From assembly GCA_023055425.1 (NCBI GenBank), contig JALGPY010000005.1, forward strand, positions 86,779,495 to 86,843,494: a DNA stretch of 64,000 bases, in the 5' to 3' direction. The position numbers and the translations under genes were made by a program. Source of the stretch: Linanthus parryae (lineage: Eukaryota > Streptophyta > Magnoliopsida > Ericales > Polemoniaceae). This document shows positions 46,623-56,826 of the stretch, piece by piece (within the stretch, counting starts at the first letter, position 1; each line of letters starts with the position of its first letter). The notes beneath the pieces are model-generated. The model saw only the letters and a program-made list of their open reading frames with translations. It searched no databases and was not told the origin of the DNA.

Positions 46623-48248
46623 TCAGGGATAGTACTTCTTAATCCAGCGCATGTTGACTGAACTCGGGGTTGAGGTTGTGCCGTGCAACCTTCGTATGCT
46701 GCAGTAGCCACTGTCAAAGACTTCTGTGACTTCGAAGGGTCCTTCCCAATTGGCTGCGAACTTCGGGTGAGTCGCTTCTCGCATACAGTGGTCAGATGCG
46801 CGCAGGACCAAGTCTCCAACTGCGAAATCTCTTCGCTGGACCGTCTTATTGTAAGCGCGAGCGATTCTTTCTTGATACCGCTTGTTGGTCCTTTTGGCTT
46901 GTTCTCGCTTTTCCTCCAGCAAGACTAAGTCATGATCACGTTGATTTTCGTAGAGTGCGTGGAAGGCTAACCTTGCCGAATTGACTCTTACCTCCGCAGG
47001 TACCCCAGCTTCGGCCCCGTAACATAGTAGAAATGGCGAGGCGCCTGTGGGTGTCCTCGGAGAAGTTCGGTACGCCCATAGAGCTATGCTTAGGGAGTCG
47101 GCCCACTTCTTGTGGTCGTCCGCGACCATCTTGCTCAAAATCCTCAACAGCGTTTTGTTGGTCGCTTCGGCTTGTCCATTCCCCTTCGGGTAATAAGGGG
47201 TAGAACATATCTGCCTGATATTGTACTCCGCTAACTTCGCAGCTACCTGGCGATTAACAAAGGGAGTACCATTGTCTGAAAGAATGGTGTTTGGGATTCC
47301 GAACCTGCATATAATGCTTTCTTGAATGAAGTTGACCACAACTAGCGCATTTGCCGTCTTGAGTGGTACTGCCTCCACCCATTTGGTGAATAGCTCAGTT
47401 GCAGTGAGAATAAAATGGTTCCCGTGTGACGTTGGTCGGATGGGACCGATGAAGTCTAAAGCCCATGTGTGAAATGGCCATGGCGTTCCTAATGCATGTA
47501 AATCCACGGCGGGAGCGTGCACTAGGTTTCCTTTGAAATGGCACTCCTGGCAGCGTCGTACTTTGGTGCGGCAATCGACCTCCATCGTGGGCCAGAAATA
47601 TCCAATGGAGAGGAGCTGCCTGCATAATTTCGCACCTCCTTGGTGTTCCACCTGATGAGAAAGGTCCATGACTTCTTGTGCTTCCCTGCCGTCTAGACAT
47701 CGCAGCAAGTTGCCCTCGTGACCTCTTCGCCAAAGCAGGTTTTCCTGTACTACGTATCGAGATGCTTTCCTTTTCAATTTCTCGGCTTCTTTTCTCGATT
47801 CGGGCACAGTGCCCTGGGTGAGGAAATCAAAGAGTGGCTTCCTCCAATCCGTGTCATCATCAGTTAGAGCGATGAGTAGTGAGTCTTTGATTAGTGCGCA
47901 GCTCTCGCACTTCCCTTGTATCAGGGCCGCGGCTGTTGACATGTCTGGCCAATGAATGCCATATCTCTGAGCCTTGCGGTAGATTGACACCTCACTTTCT
48001 CCGCAAGCATGTTGGTGAATCTTTTCTAACAGCATTTGTCCCTCTCGCTCGGAGACGCATCGCATGAGTATTCCGCCAGGACCCTTGTAGTAAAGGGTGT
48101 TGTCATGTATGCAGTACCCTTTTGTGAGTGCCCAGCTTTCACTGCTTGTGCCTTCCGCAATAGCTTGTAGGATTGCTTTTCTCCAATCCGTGTCATCCAT
48201 GTGTTCGTCATCGCTCGCATCTTCTGTCAATGCCGACAATGTTCGCAC
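46623..48248 (-). pseudogene. Element G integrase
   Basis: The minus strand encodes a continuous 541-residue frame. It begins with a Tat-type spacer, then the zinc-binding domain (SHQVEHQGG...RRCQEC), the catalytic core with the D-D-35-E triad (TWALDFIGP, LSDNGTPF, GNGQAEATNKTL), and a C-terminal domain (FAVGDLVLRA, WEGPFEVTEV). The domain itself looks intact. A TAA at 48251-48249 separates it from the RNase H frame, in the same reading frame, so the polyprotein is broken rather than the integrase. The frame ends at 46623 (IKKYYP). Confidence 0.85.
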
Positions 48249-48953
48249 TTAAATGGAGATCCTTGCGGGACATTTGTCTGTGCTGACCTTAGATCCCAAG
48301 GTTGCCAAAGCGTCCGCATGCCTGTTGTCTGCTCGGGGCTTGTGTTCGTACCTTACATCACAGAATTGCTGTACCAGCTTTTGTACTAGGGTGCGGTAAG
48401 ACAGAAGGTTGATCTCCTTCAAACCATACTCGCCCGAGGCTTGCTTGACGATCAGCTTGGAGTCCCCCATGACCGTTAAATTGTTTACTTCTAGAGCTTT
48501 TGCTGCACGAAGCCCTGCGATAAGAGCCTCATATTCCGCTTCATTGTTTGTAACTGCGAAGTTGAGCTTGGCGGACATTTGTATGACCTCCCCATCCGGC
48601 TTGGTCAAGACTATCCCAATGCCTTCGCCTTTCCTTGTTGACGAGCCATCGAAGTGGAGCGTCCAATAGGGCACGTCGATTGCATAGATTTCAGGGCCTT
48701 CGAGCTCTTCCTCGATCACGGGCTCGTGGCTGTTATCGGGGAACTGTGCCAACAGATCCGCTACCGCCTGCGACTTGATCGCTCGCGGTCTCACGCATGT
48801 GATATCATATTGAGAGATGGTCATGTACCATTTCGCCAATCTCCCGCCAGGAGTAGTGTGAGTTAGCAGATATCGTATGGGATCGCTCTTGGTGACCACT
48901 ACTACTTTGTGTGATGCAAAATAGTGTTTTAACTTTTCTATCACAAAGAACAA
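48249..48953 (-). pseudogene. Element G RNase H tail and second (archaeal-type) RNase H
   Basis: The first part ends the retroviral-type RNase H and connection (LKHYFASHKVVVVTKSDPI, GRLAKWYM). Then a separate RNase H follows: WTLHFDGSSTRKGEGIGIVL (first Asp), VTNNEAEYEALIAGLRAAK (Glu), VMGDSKLIVKQ (Asp) and ADNRHADALA (last acidic region). All four catalytic acids are visible. A second RNase H between the first and the integrase is the hallmark of Tat-lineage elements. A TAA near 48983 separates this frame from RT in the same phase. Confidence 0.85.
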
Positions 48954-48980
48954 TGCAAGGCAATGACGTTCGATGTCTGT

Positions 48981-50298
48981 TTACCTTGATTCAGCAGGCT
49001 GCACAATGCGAGAGATGTAGTAGATAGGCCTTTCCTGGCCTTCGTACTCCTGAGCCAAGAGTGCTCCTATGGATTTCCTTGTTGATGTCAGATATAGCAG
49101 AAGCGGTGATCCCAGTTGAGGTGCGATCATTATTTTTGAGGACGTCAGCAGATCCTTTAGCTTTTCGAATGCAGCTTCGTGCTCCGGAGCCCAGTTGTAC
49201 AAAGCGTCTTTCTTGAGAAGAGCACTAAAACAGCAGGTGATTTCTGCAATCGCTGGAATAAATCTTCGCTGATATGATAGCTTTCCCAAAAATGTTTTCA
49301 AGGCACTCTGGTTATGGGGCGGCGTCATGTCGGTTATGGCTGATACTTTCGCAGGGTCAGGTTCGATTCCTTGGCGATGAACTACGCATCCCAAGAACTT
49401 CCCTGATGTTACCCCAAATGCGCATTTCATGGGATTCATCTTTATTTGAAAGCATCTGCATCTATTGAACACCTTTCGTAGATCTGCGAGGTGATCTGCT
49501 TCGTGTTTGGATTTAACCACCAGGTCATCCACATAGAATTCCACTTCTTTATGCATCATGTCGTGGAACAGAGCCATCATGGCTCGCTGATAGGTCGCAC
49601 CCGCGTTTTTAAGACCGAACGGCATCACTGTGTAGTTGAACACCCCCACCGGAGTGATGAATGCAGTTTCCCGCGCGTCTTCGGGGTCCATCTTGATCTG
49701 GTTGTACCCGCTGAAACCATCCATGAAACTGAACATGCGGTGGCCCGCTGTTGAATCGATAAGCAAATCGATGTTGGGCAGTGGGAAATCGTCCTTGGGG
49801 CAGAAGCGATTGAGATCTCGGAATGTTGGCCAGCCATGTGGGATGATGATTCGGCTCTATGAATTTGGCATCGAGGAGTTTGACAATCTCCTGCTTGATT
49901 TACACGTCAAGTTCCGGCCTGAAGCTCCTTGTGCTCTGCTTTACCGGCTTAGACCCTGGAATGATGTCTAAGCGGTGCATAGTGATGCTTGTATCCAGTC
50001 CCGGCATCTCATCATACTCCCATGCGAACACATCCTTGTATTCAGTTAGGAGTTGTAGCAGTCCTTGCTCCTCTTCGCTTGTGAGGTCCGCACTTAAGAC
50101 TGGCCTTTTCTTTTCCTCGTTCGGGCTGAGGAACACTTCCTTTAGCTCTTGCTTTTGTGGTCTGGGCCTGTCTTCCATGCATTCAGGTGCTTCTTTGAGT
50201 TTCTCGTCTGGAGCGCCCTGTGTTGACTTTTCCGTCAGCGCAATTTGCTCGATTTGATTGATTTGCCCAGGGATATCCCCATGCCCGTGTGAGGACAT
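48981..50298 (-). pseudogene. Element G reverse transcriptase
   Basis: The minus strand at 50298-49900 encodes the protease-RT linker and RT fingers start (EYKDVFAWEYDEMPGLD, up to SFRPELDV). A stop at 49902-49900 and then a deletion of roughly 16 residues with a frame change near 49826 remove the VPVKKKNG-type region. From 49766 the frame is good: FSFMDGFSGYNQIKM, MPFGLKNAGATYQ, FYVDDLVVKS (catalytic YVDD), FLGCVVHRQGIE, LGKLSYQRRFIPAIAE. Because of the deletion this copy cannot make active RT. The upstream break from protease is a single TGA (50313-50311), in phase. Confidence 0.85.
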
Positions 50299-50310
50299 CC
50301 CCGCGCACCT

Positions 50311-52923
50311 TCATATGCGATAGCATTTCTTCCCATTGGCGTAGAAGCTTTCTATCTCCTTGCCTTCGGGCTCATGCTTTGCGATTCTCTTCAGAGTATA
50401 CACATTCTTCCGATGGTATGCGATACGCGGCGCCTCTTCGTGTGTAGGCGGCTTTTCTTTGGCATCTTCCCTTGTCACCAAAACTCCCGCGGGTGACTGG
50501 TCCTTGATGTCCTCCCAGAGAGGCAAAGGAGTAGGGTTGAATGGTCCTGGTGTTTGCTCGTCCGCCATTTCGGTGAACCACACTGCCTCGCTAAGATGTG
50601 CTTCATCCAAGTTGAATGGATTCGTCGAAGCTGGGATCTCGACTATTCTGTCGTTCCAGATAGCTTTCATGACCTGGTGAGCCGTTGAAGGAACTGCGTC
50701 GAAGCGATGAATCCAGGCTCGACCTATGATCATGTGATATGTGGTGTTCGCATCTATGAAATAGGACTTTGCTGAGCACTTGATTCTGCCAATCTGAACG
50801 CCCAGGCGGATCCATCCGATCGTCATTCTAGAGTCGCTCCCGAATCCCATCAGCGGGGATGGACGCCTGACGATCTTGTGCTCGGGGATCCCTGCTAGCT
50901 TCAGTGTGTGGAGCGAAACGACGTTGACCGCTGCCCCTCCATCGACGAATGCTCGTTTGAACTCGACGCCGTTGATGATGGCTGTCACATACAGAGGCCT
51001 CTGGTGGCTCGCATCTGTCTTCTTGTCGCTGGCAGAAAAGGTCATAATCTTTTCTGTAGAGCGAGAGGCCCTGATGACTTTCCCGTTGGAGACTACAAGA
51101 TCCTCCTCATAGTCCTCTGCTATCCTTAAGATCGCTTTTGTCATTTCTGTCCGGCATTTCTCCGAGAAATTCATCTCGTCGAAGAATCTGCTGAAGCCGT
51201 GCGACCCCTTCATCCGATCGGCACGCTCATCTTCTGTGTCCATGCTGTAGTCTTCGTCTTCGTGGACCTCGGCAATGATGGGTAGACCATCCTCTGCGAC
51301 TTCTTCCAAGTCTACGATCGAGATCATGGCGACCTCTTTGCCTTTCGAGCCTTGCTCCGCATGAGCAGGAAGTGGGTTGTTGCGTACATCCTTCCTGTGA
51401 TCACTGACGATCAGCTCGCCGTTCTTCATCTTCTGGTCGAACGCGATCCTGAGCTTCTTGCATTCAGCCGTGGGGTGCATGACCTTGCCGTGGTACTCGC
51501 ACCACTTAGGGTCTCTCACCATCTCCTTGGAGGGTATCTTCTCGAGCGGCGGTAGGACACCGTCCTTACGCCACTGCCTGCAGAGGTCGCTTGCCTCCTC
51601 TACCGAGCATGGTAGGGGTGGTACGTCGAAGTTCACAACCTTCGCTTGCTTCTGGGGTGAAACTGTATTGACCTCAGCTTCGCGTCCCCTCTTGTAACTG
51701 AATCTCCCGATCTTGTAGGTGGTGCCGCTCGGAGGTCGCTCCGGAGCGTTCTTCTTTTTCTGCCTCTCGACTATAGGCTCGATGTTCTTCGTGCATTCAA
51801 TTAACTTTGAAAACGTAGGTGTTTGCAAATTGATGAGCATACCTTTGTATTCATCTCGCATGCACTGTAGGCATATCTCTACGAGCCGGCTTTCGAGCAT
51901 TGGATCTTTGCACTCCAAGGATTTCTCCCTGAATTTCTTGATGAAAGTGATCCCGTCCTCCTCGCGCTTCTGATACATCCGCGAGAGATGGATCATCGTC
52001 ACCTTTTCTTCCATCTGGAAGAACTTGGTGTAGAACTTCTGGACCATGTCGTCCCAAGTCTTCACGGATCCGGCTTCCAACGTTCGGTACCATTTGTATG
52101 CCACATTCCCTAAGGATTTCGGGAACTCTCGCATCAGCAGTTTGGGATCAGCTCCGTACGGCCCCATGACATCAATGAAACGCATGACGTGCTCATGAGC
52201 GTTTCCGTTGACATCTTCGAACTTGTCCCATTTAGGAGCCTTGTACCCCGTCGGGTTAGGCATGAGATAGATCTCTCGTGGAATAGGTGGATCGTTGTCT
52301 AACTTCGGGATAATGGTATCCGCGAATGACTGATGAGCCAGAATAGTGTCCATGCGCTTCTGCAGAGACGTCATGCACTCTGGAATGCTTCCTTCGGTAG
52401 CTAGAGAAGGGGTTGCCGCGGGCGGAGGCGACACATATGCCGTCGAAGGATTAGGAACATACTGACTACTCGCATTGCCCCAGATCGGCGTTGGAGGAGG
52501 CAAAGGGTATTGCAGAGTTGGGTTAGACGCCAAAGACGAGGGCTGAGGAGTGTGAGCAGCGAGAGGCAACATCTGAGCTGTTGACCCCTGAATCGAAGGC
52601 AGCTGCGTAGTCGCCGGTGGAGTCTGCAGGTTAGGGTTGGGAGGTGTGGTTGACACTCCCAGTCCCGGAGCAGTAAGGGCTCCTCCTCCTTGAGGGACGG
52701 CGGTGGATGATGAAGGATTTGGCGCAAGGGTGCCCAGAACGGCCAAGATCCGTTCCAATTGCGCAGACTGAGCTTTGAGAGCTTTCGCCTGACTTTGGAC
52801 GGTGGCGTCCAAAGACTCTAGAGTCGGTGTCTCGCCGGGAGTGGTAGGAGTACGGCGGGTTTCCTCTCCCGAGGCGGTTTCAGTGGAAGGTGATCTGTTG
52901 CTGATATCATCCTCCTGAGACAT
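50311..52923 (-). CDS. Element G gag-protease
   Basis: The best start is the ATG at 52923 (MSQEDDISNRSP); the frame extends eight codons upstream into the primer-site region through a GTG only. The product is 870 residues. Residues about 1-200 are Pro/Ser/Thr/Gln-rich. A retrotransposon gag domain follows (KSLGNVAYKWYRTLEAGSVK, FRMYQKREEDG-like region, KKFREKSLECKDP). Next is a CxxH-type knuckle (CEYHGKVMHPTAEC), and an aspartic protease with the motif FVDGGAAVNVVS, where many relatives have DSGA or DGGS. It is the only long intact gene of the element. It ends at a TGA that may be a leaky stop, an intron boundary, or damage. Confidence 0.85.
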   Translation of the reverse strand: MSQEDDISNRSPSTETASGEETRRTPTTPGETPTLESLDATVQSQAKALKAQSAQLERILAVLGTLAPNPSSSTAVPQGGGALTAPGLGVSTTPPNPNLQTPPATTQLPSIQGSTAQMLPLAAHTPQPSSLASNPTLQYPLPPPTPIWGNASSQYVPNPSTAYVSPPPAATPSLATEGSIPECMTSLQKRMDTILAHQSFADTIIPKLDNDPPIPREIYLMPNPTGYKAPKWDKFEDVNGNAHEHVMRFIDVMGPYGADPKLLMREFPKSLGNVAYKWYRTLEAGSVKTWDDMVQKFYTKFFQMEEKVTMIHLSRMYQKREEDGITFIKKFREKSLECKDPMLESRLVEICLQCMRDEYKGMLINLQTPTFSKLIECTKNIEPIVERQKKKNAPERPPSGTTYKIGRFSYKRGREAEVNTVSPQKQAKVVNFDVPPLPCSVEEASDLCRQWRKDGVLPPLEKIPSKEMVRDPKWCEYHGKVMHPTAECKKLRIAFDQKMKNGELIVSDHRKDVRNNPLPAHAEQGSKGKEVAMISIVDLEEVAEDGLPIIAEVHEDEDYSMDTEDERADRMKGSHGFSRFFDEMNFSEKCRTEMTKAILRIAEDYEEDLVVSNGKVIRASRSTEKIMTFSASDKKTDASHQRPLYVTAIINGVEFKRAFVDGGAAVNVVSLHTLKLAGIPEHKIVRRPSPLMGFGSDSRMTIGWIRLGVQIGRIKCSAKSYFIDANTTYHMIIGRAWIHRFDAVPSTAHQVMKAIWNDRIVEIPASTNPFNLDEAHLSEAVWFTEMADEQTPGPFNPTPLPLWEDIKDQSPAGVLVTREDAKEKPPTHEEAPRIAYHRKNVYTLKRIAKHEPEGKEIESFYANGKKCYRI

Positions 52924-52941
52924 GGTTGCTTTTGCTGGTAA

Positions 52942-52960
52942 GTTCACGTCGGGTTCACCA
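52942..52960 (-). promoter_or_regulatory. Element G primer binding site
   Basis: Three bases inside the 5' LTR the minus strand reads TGGTGAACCCGACGTGAAC. It begins TGG, as expected for the complement of a tRNA CCA end, but is not the initiator-Met site used by the copia elements here. I cannot assign the tRNA from memory with confidence. Confidence 0.65.
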
Positions 52961-52963
52961 AAA

Positions 52964-53580
52964 TGTGCACAAGAGATTCCGGCGGGGAGACCTCCGTGTA
53001 CACCGTATGTATAGGATTAGGGATCGCACAGGAAGAGTGGGGTTGTGTGTAGGGAGAGAGTAAGGCAGTAGTAATGTCTGAGAGAGAGACAGAGGTTTGG
53101 CAGAGCTTCCGCGTATGGCAAGTGTGTTCTCCCTTGTATGGAAAGGTTAACGTCCTATATATAGCAGGGAACGTGACCGTTGTAGTGTGGTTAATGCGCC
53201 CATTGATGGCGGCTTAATTAGCTTAACCATAACGGCACGTTCGTCCGAGTATATAGGGACCGTTACAGCACGTGGTGCGCGAATACCGGAACCGTTACGA
53301 GGTTGACCGGATTGACCGGATTTATGGAGCTCGTGCCATAAATCTCTCAAAACAGTTACTAAAGGTCGCGTGCGGGCTTGGCTCGCACGCGACAGGGCTT
53401 ACTCTAGCCTCCAAACCACTAAGTCCCTACAAGTCCCGTGCAGTGGTATGCGAGGGCTCTGTCTCGCAGCCCCCACATGGATCAGCTCGGCTGGTGATCC
53501 AGTGTGTGTGGAGCACAATATGGTGTGCTGGATGGTTGCCACGTGGCCAAGATCACTCAGCTCAGAAAGCACTATCTACA
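52964..53580 (-). repeat. Element G 5' LTR (right copy)
   Basis: 617 bp, partner of 38388-39016. It ends CACTATCTACA at 53580, followed by the target duplicate GGCCT. Confidence 0.93.
53155..53164 (-). promoter_or_regulatory. TATA box in G's 5' LTR
   Basis: CTATATATAG lies about 420 bp from the outer end and about 190 bp from the inner end of the 5' LTR, a reasonable place for the retroelement's promoter. The same sequence is at about 38580 in the 3' LTR. The motif is palindromic, so it does not by itself show direction. Confidence 0.5.
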
Positions 53581-53585
53581 GGCCT

Positions 53586-54071
53586 TTAAGCCCATCTGGT
53601 CAAAATGGGCCTTTGAGTCCTCCCAAGGCAGTACATGGCGAAGTGAATAAGATGGGTGAGCCCAAAAGTTGTTCTAAAGGGCCTGAAAGTCTTAGCCCGT
53701 CTTCTTGGGAGGGTAAAGAAGTCTTTCCTGACATCTTACCATCCTTATCTAAAAATGTTTGTAGCAACGAAGAAGACTCTGATTGCCCAGAAACCCTAAA
53801 TGTAGTAAAGACGATATCGAAGGAGAAGAGGAATATTGCAGGAAAATGGAAAAGGCATGCACGAGAGCACAAATTGAAGACAATTACTGCATCATCTCCA
53901 TCAGTGCCCAAGAGTTTGAAGAGGAGAGAGAACGACTGGATGGAGGTGGACTATGAGGAGTGCGGAGGTCTGATTGAAGGTAAGAAGCCGAAAAATGTTG
54001 ATAATAGTGCTGTTGCAGATAACACTTGGGTGGAGGAAACCAGCCCTAACTGGACCCAATTTCCCCAATGA
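53586..54071 (+). pseudogene. LINE ORF1, C-terminal part
   Basis: This continues ORF1 after element G in the same frame: PLSPSGQNGPLSPPKAVHG, a Ser/Glu/Lys-rich stretch, then basic patches (KWKRHAREHKLK) and an acidic end, stopping TGA at 54069-54071. No domain is recognised. The basic stretch may help nucleic-acid binding. The stop overlaps the ORF2 start codon as ATGA. Confidence 0.85.
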
Positions 54072-54940
54072 AGCTCTTGGCATGGAATTGTCAGGGATCC
54101 AGCTCCCTGACAATTCATCAATTTAAGAAGGTTTTTAACCTTCAATCTCCAGGGGTGTGTTTCTTAAGCAAAACTAAGAGAAAGGCTTCATTTATGGATA
54201 AGAAGTATAGAAATAAGGCTTGTCCTAACTGTTTTTGGGTGGACCCTGTTGGCAAATCAGGGGGATTGGGCGTGCTATGGACAGCAGATGTTGATGTTCG
54301 GATTGTTAAATACAACAACTTTTTCATTCATGTTGAGCTTAATTCCCCAGATTGGGCTTCCTGGCAAGTGGTGTTTGTTTATCTTTGTTCAGACGATGCA
54401 GTGAGGTCTTCCCAGCTTAAATCTCTTACTGTCTACATTGCTAGTTGTTCTAGCAGATTGTTTGTTTGGGGAGATTTTAACGTTATTGCTAGTCCTTCAG
54501 AAAAGAAAGGGGGTCTTGCTCGATCCTCTCTTTCGTGTAAGCCCCTGTTGGATTTCATATCTATTAATGGATTAACGGATGTGGGTTTTGTGGGTTACCC
54601 ATTTACTTGGTGGAATAGAAGAAGTGGAGCAGGGTGTATTGAAGAAAGAATTGACAGAGGGCTAGCTTATGGTGAGTGGTTGAGTTGCTGGGGTGGTTCA
54701 AAATTGGAACATATTCTTGTTCCTGGCTCGGATCATTCTATACTTCTTCTTGATACTAATCGAACAGGTGTCAAGAAGCATACTCCAATATTCAGATTTG
54801 ACAGAAGGTGGTTAAGTAGACCTGAAGTTAAAGAAGTTATAAGCAAAGTGTGGGGTATGAAGTTTGAGGGTAACCCAATGTTTGTGCTTAAATCAGAGCT
54901 GAAGACATGCAGACACTATCTGAGAAGAGAGCAAAGATAA
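54068..54940 (+). pseudogene. LINE ORF2 endonuclease domain
   Basis: Starts MKLLAWNCQG, the apurinic-type endonuclease N-terminus with its metal-site Asn. Other motifs are present: WGDFNVIASPSEKKGG (D and N), FTWWNRRSG, EERIDRGLA, and GSDHSILLL (catalytic His). The conserved Glu of the FLSETK-type motif is Lys here (FLSKTK, codon 54170-54172), which should abolish target nicking. The frame ends at 54940 by a frameshift, and the ORF2 spacer resumes at about 54954. Confidence 0.88.
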
Positions 54941-56826
54941 TGACAGGGGTTTAATGAAGACTATAAGAGCTAATGAGGAAGCAATTCAAAAAATCAGAGA
55001 GATGGGGCCAGAAGCTGATGTGGAAGAGTTATGTAAACTTGAGGCTTTGTTGGAGTCCCTGTGTCATGAAGAGGAGTCAATTTGGAAGGATAAGGCAAGG
55101 ATTAGTTGGCTTCAATCTGGAGATAAGAATTCAAAATTCTTCCAATCAATTGTCATGCAAAGAAGAGTGAGAAATCACATTTCTGGAATCACAAATGAAC
55201 AAGGTATATGGTGTAATGATGAAGCTGATATCTATATTTCACTCTTATTACAGTGACCTCTTCAAAGAGGATGAAGATAGAGATCTTGAGCCAGTTTTAT
55301 CCACTGTCAAGAGAAAGGTCAGTCATGATATGAATTTGTTCCTTACTCAAGAGTTTAGTAATGAAGAGATTAAAAAGGCCTGCTTTGATCTCAATCCAGA
55401 TAAATCCCCAGGCTATGATGGTTTTACGGCCCATTTCTTTCAAGCCTATTGGAGCTTAATTGGTGATGAAGTTTGCAAAGCAATCAAAAACTTCTTCAAG
55501 TCAGGGAAGATGCTGAGATGTGTCAATTTAACACACATTATGCTTATTCCAAAGGTCAAGAATCCCATAAAGGTTAAGAATTTTAGGCCTATAAGTCTGT
55601 GCTCTGTGCTTTATAAAATTTTATCAAAATGTCTAGCTAACAGGCTTTGTGAAGTGCTTGATAATGTTATTTCCACTAATCAATCTGCCTTTGTGAAAGG
55701 GAGGTTAATAGTGGACAATGTTATGGTGGCCCAGGAGATTATCCATTACATAAAGAACAAGAGAGGATGGGGAGGTGAAATGGCTATTAAACTTGACATG
55801 TATAAAGCATTTGATAGAGTTAGTTGGGCTTATCTTGAAGGCATGATGCTCAAGCTTGGCTTTTGCAAAAAATGGGTTAAGTGGATTATGATGTGTGTGA
55901 GCACAGTTAGTAGCAGGTTAATTATTAATGAGGAGCTTAGTGATCTAATTATTCCTTCTAGAGAGTTAAGGCTAGGGGACCCTCTCTCCCCCATGCTTTT
56001 TGTGATATGTGCTGAAGGGCTTACTAGCCTCTTAAATTATTTCGAGAAGAAGCAATGGTTTGGAGGTGTGAAAATTGCAAAACATAGCCCTGCAGTTAGC
56101 CATTTGTTATTTGCAGACGACTCAATTCTGTTTTGTAAGGCTACAATGTCTGATTGTTGTGCTTTGAATGCAGCTCTCAACATTTACGAAAGAGCTTCTG
56201 GCCAAGCTGTCAACAGGGATAAATCTCAGCTCATCTTCAGCCCTAGCACAAGCAGTTTATTGAAGGGGTTCATTCAATTTTATATTGGAATTGACAAGAG
56301 CTTTAAGGAGGGTTCTTATCTTGGGCTCCCAGCACTTATTGGGAGATCTAAGTCCAGTGCTTTAAAGTTCCTGAAGGAGAAGTTCTTGTTGAAGCTTTCA
56401 TCTTGGAGTTCATCTTTTCTTAGCCAAGCAGGGAGAGAAGTGCTTATTAAATCCGTGCTAGCTTCCTTGCCTGCTTACACTATGTCCTGCTTCCTTCTCC
56501 CCCTTAAAACCTGTAAAGAACTTTCACAGATCATGGCTAGGTTCTGGTGGGGTGCTAAGAGCAGTGATCAGAAAAGAGTCCACTGGAGAAACTGGGATTC
56601 TCTCTGTATTTCAAAAGATGCAGGAGGTCTGGGTTTCAAGAGGCTGCACAACTTTAACCTGGCTCTTATATCTAAACAGGCATCGAGGTTAGTTTCTAGC
56701 AAGGATTCTCTTTTTAAAGCAGTTTTTAAAGGAAAGTATTTTCCTTTTTCTTCTTTTGGAATTCTGAATTGCCATACAACTGCAGCTGGGTTTGGAGAGG
56801 AATTTTGGCAGGAAGAGAGGTTATAA
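54941..56826 (+). pseudogene. LINE ORF2 spacer and reverse transcriptase domain
   Basis: The region 54954-55230 encodes the helical spacer before RT (WLQSGDKNSKFFQSIVMQRR). A frame change near 55228 leads to the frame of 55195-56826. RT motifs: LNPDKSPGYDGFTAHFFQ, VKNFRPISLCSVLYKILSK, TNQSAFVKGRLIVDNVM, IKLDMYKAFDRVSW (first catalytic Asp), LRLGDPLSPMLF (usual LRQGDPLSP; Gln is Leu), HLLFADDSILFC (FADD, 56110-56121), and YLGLPALIGRSK. Thumb-region motifs follow to about 56770, where a further frameshift occurs. Confidence 0.88.

Larger units (their letters stand above)
38388..53580 (-). mobile_element. Element G: Tat-lineage Ty3/gypsy retrotransposon with an antisense gene
   Basis: A 15,193-bp element on the minus strand with LTRs at 38388-39016 (629 bp) and 52964-53580 (617 bp) and the target duplication GGCCT (38383-38387 and 53581-53585). 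Order on the minus strand: 5' LTR, primer site, gag-protease, RT, RNase H, second archaeal-type RNase H, integrase, a 54-bp tandem array, an extra gene in antisense, polypurine tract, 3' LTR. The double RNase H and antisense extra ORF are known marks of the Tat lineage (Tat, Ogre, Retand and relatives). The LTRs differ by about five substitutions and two indels, so insertion was recent. Pol has stops and one deletion-frameshift. Confidence 0.92.
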
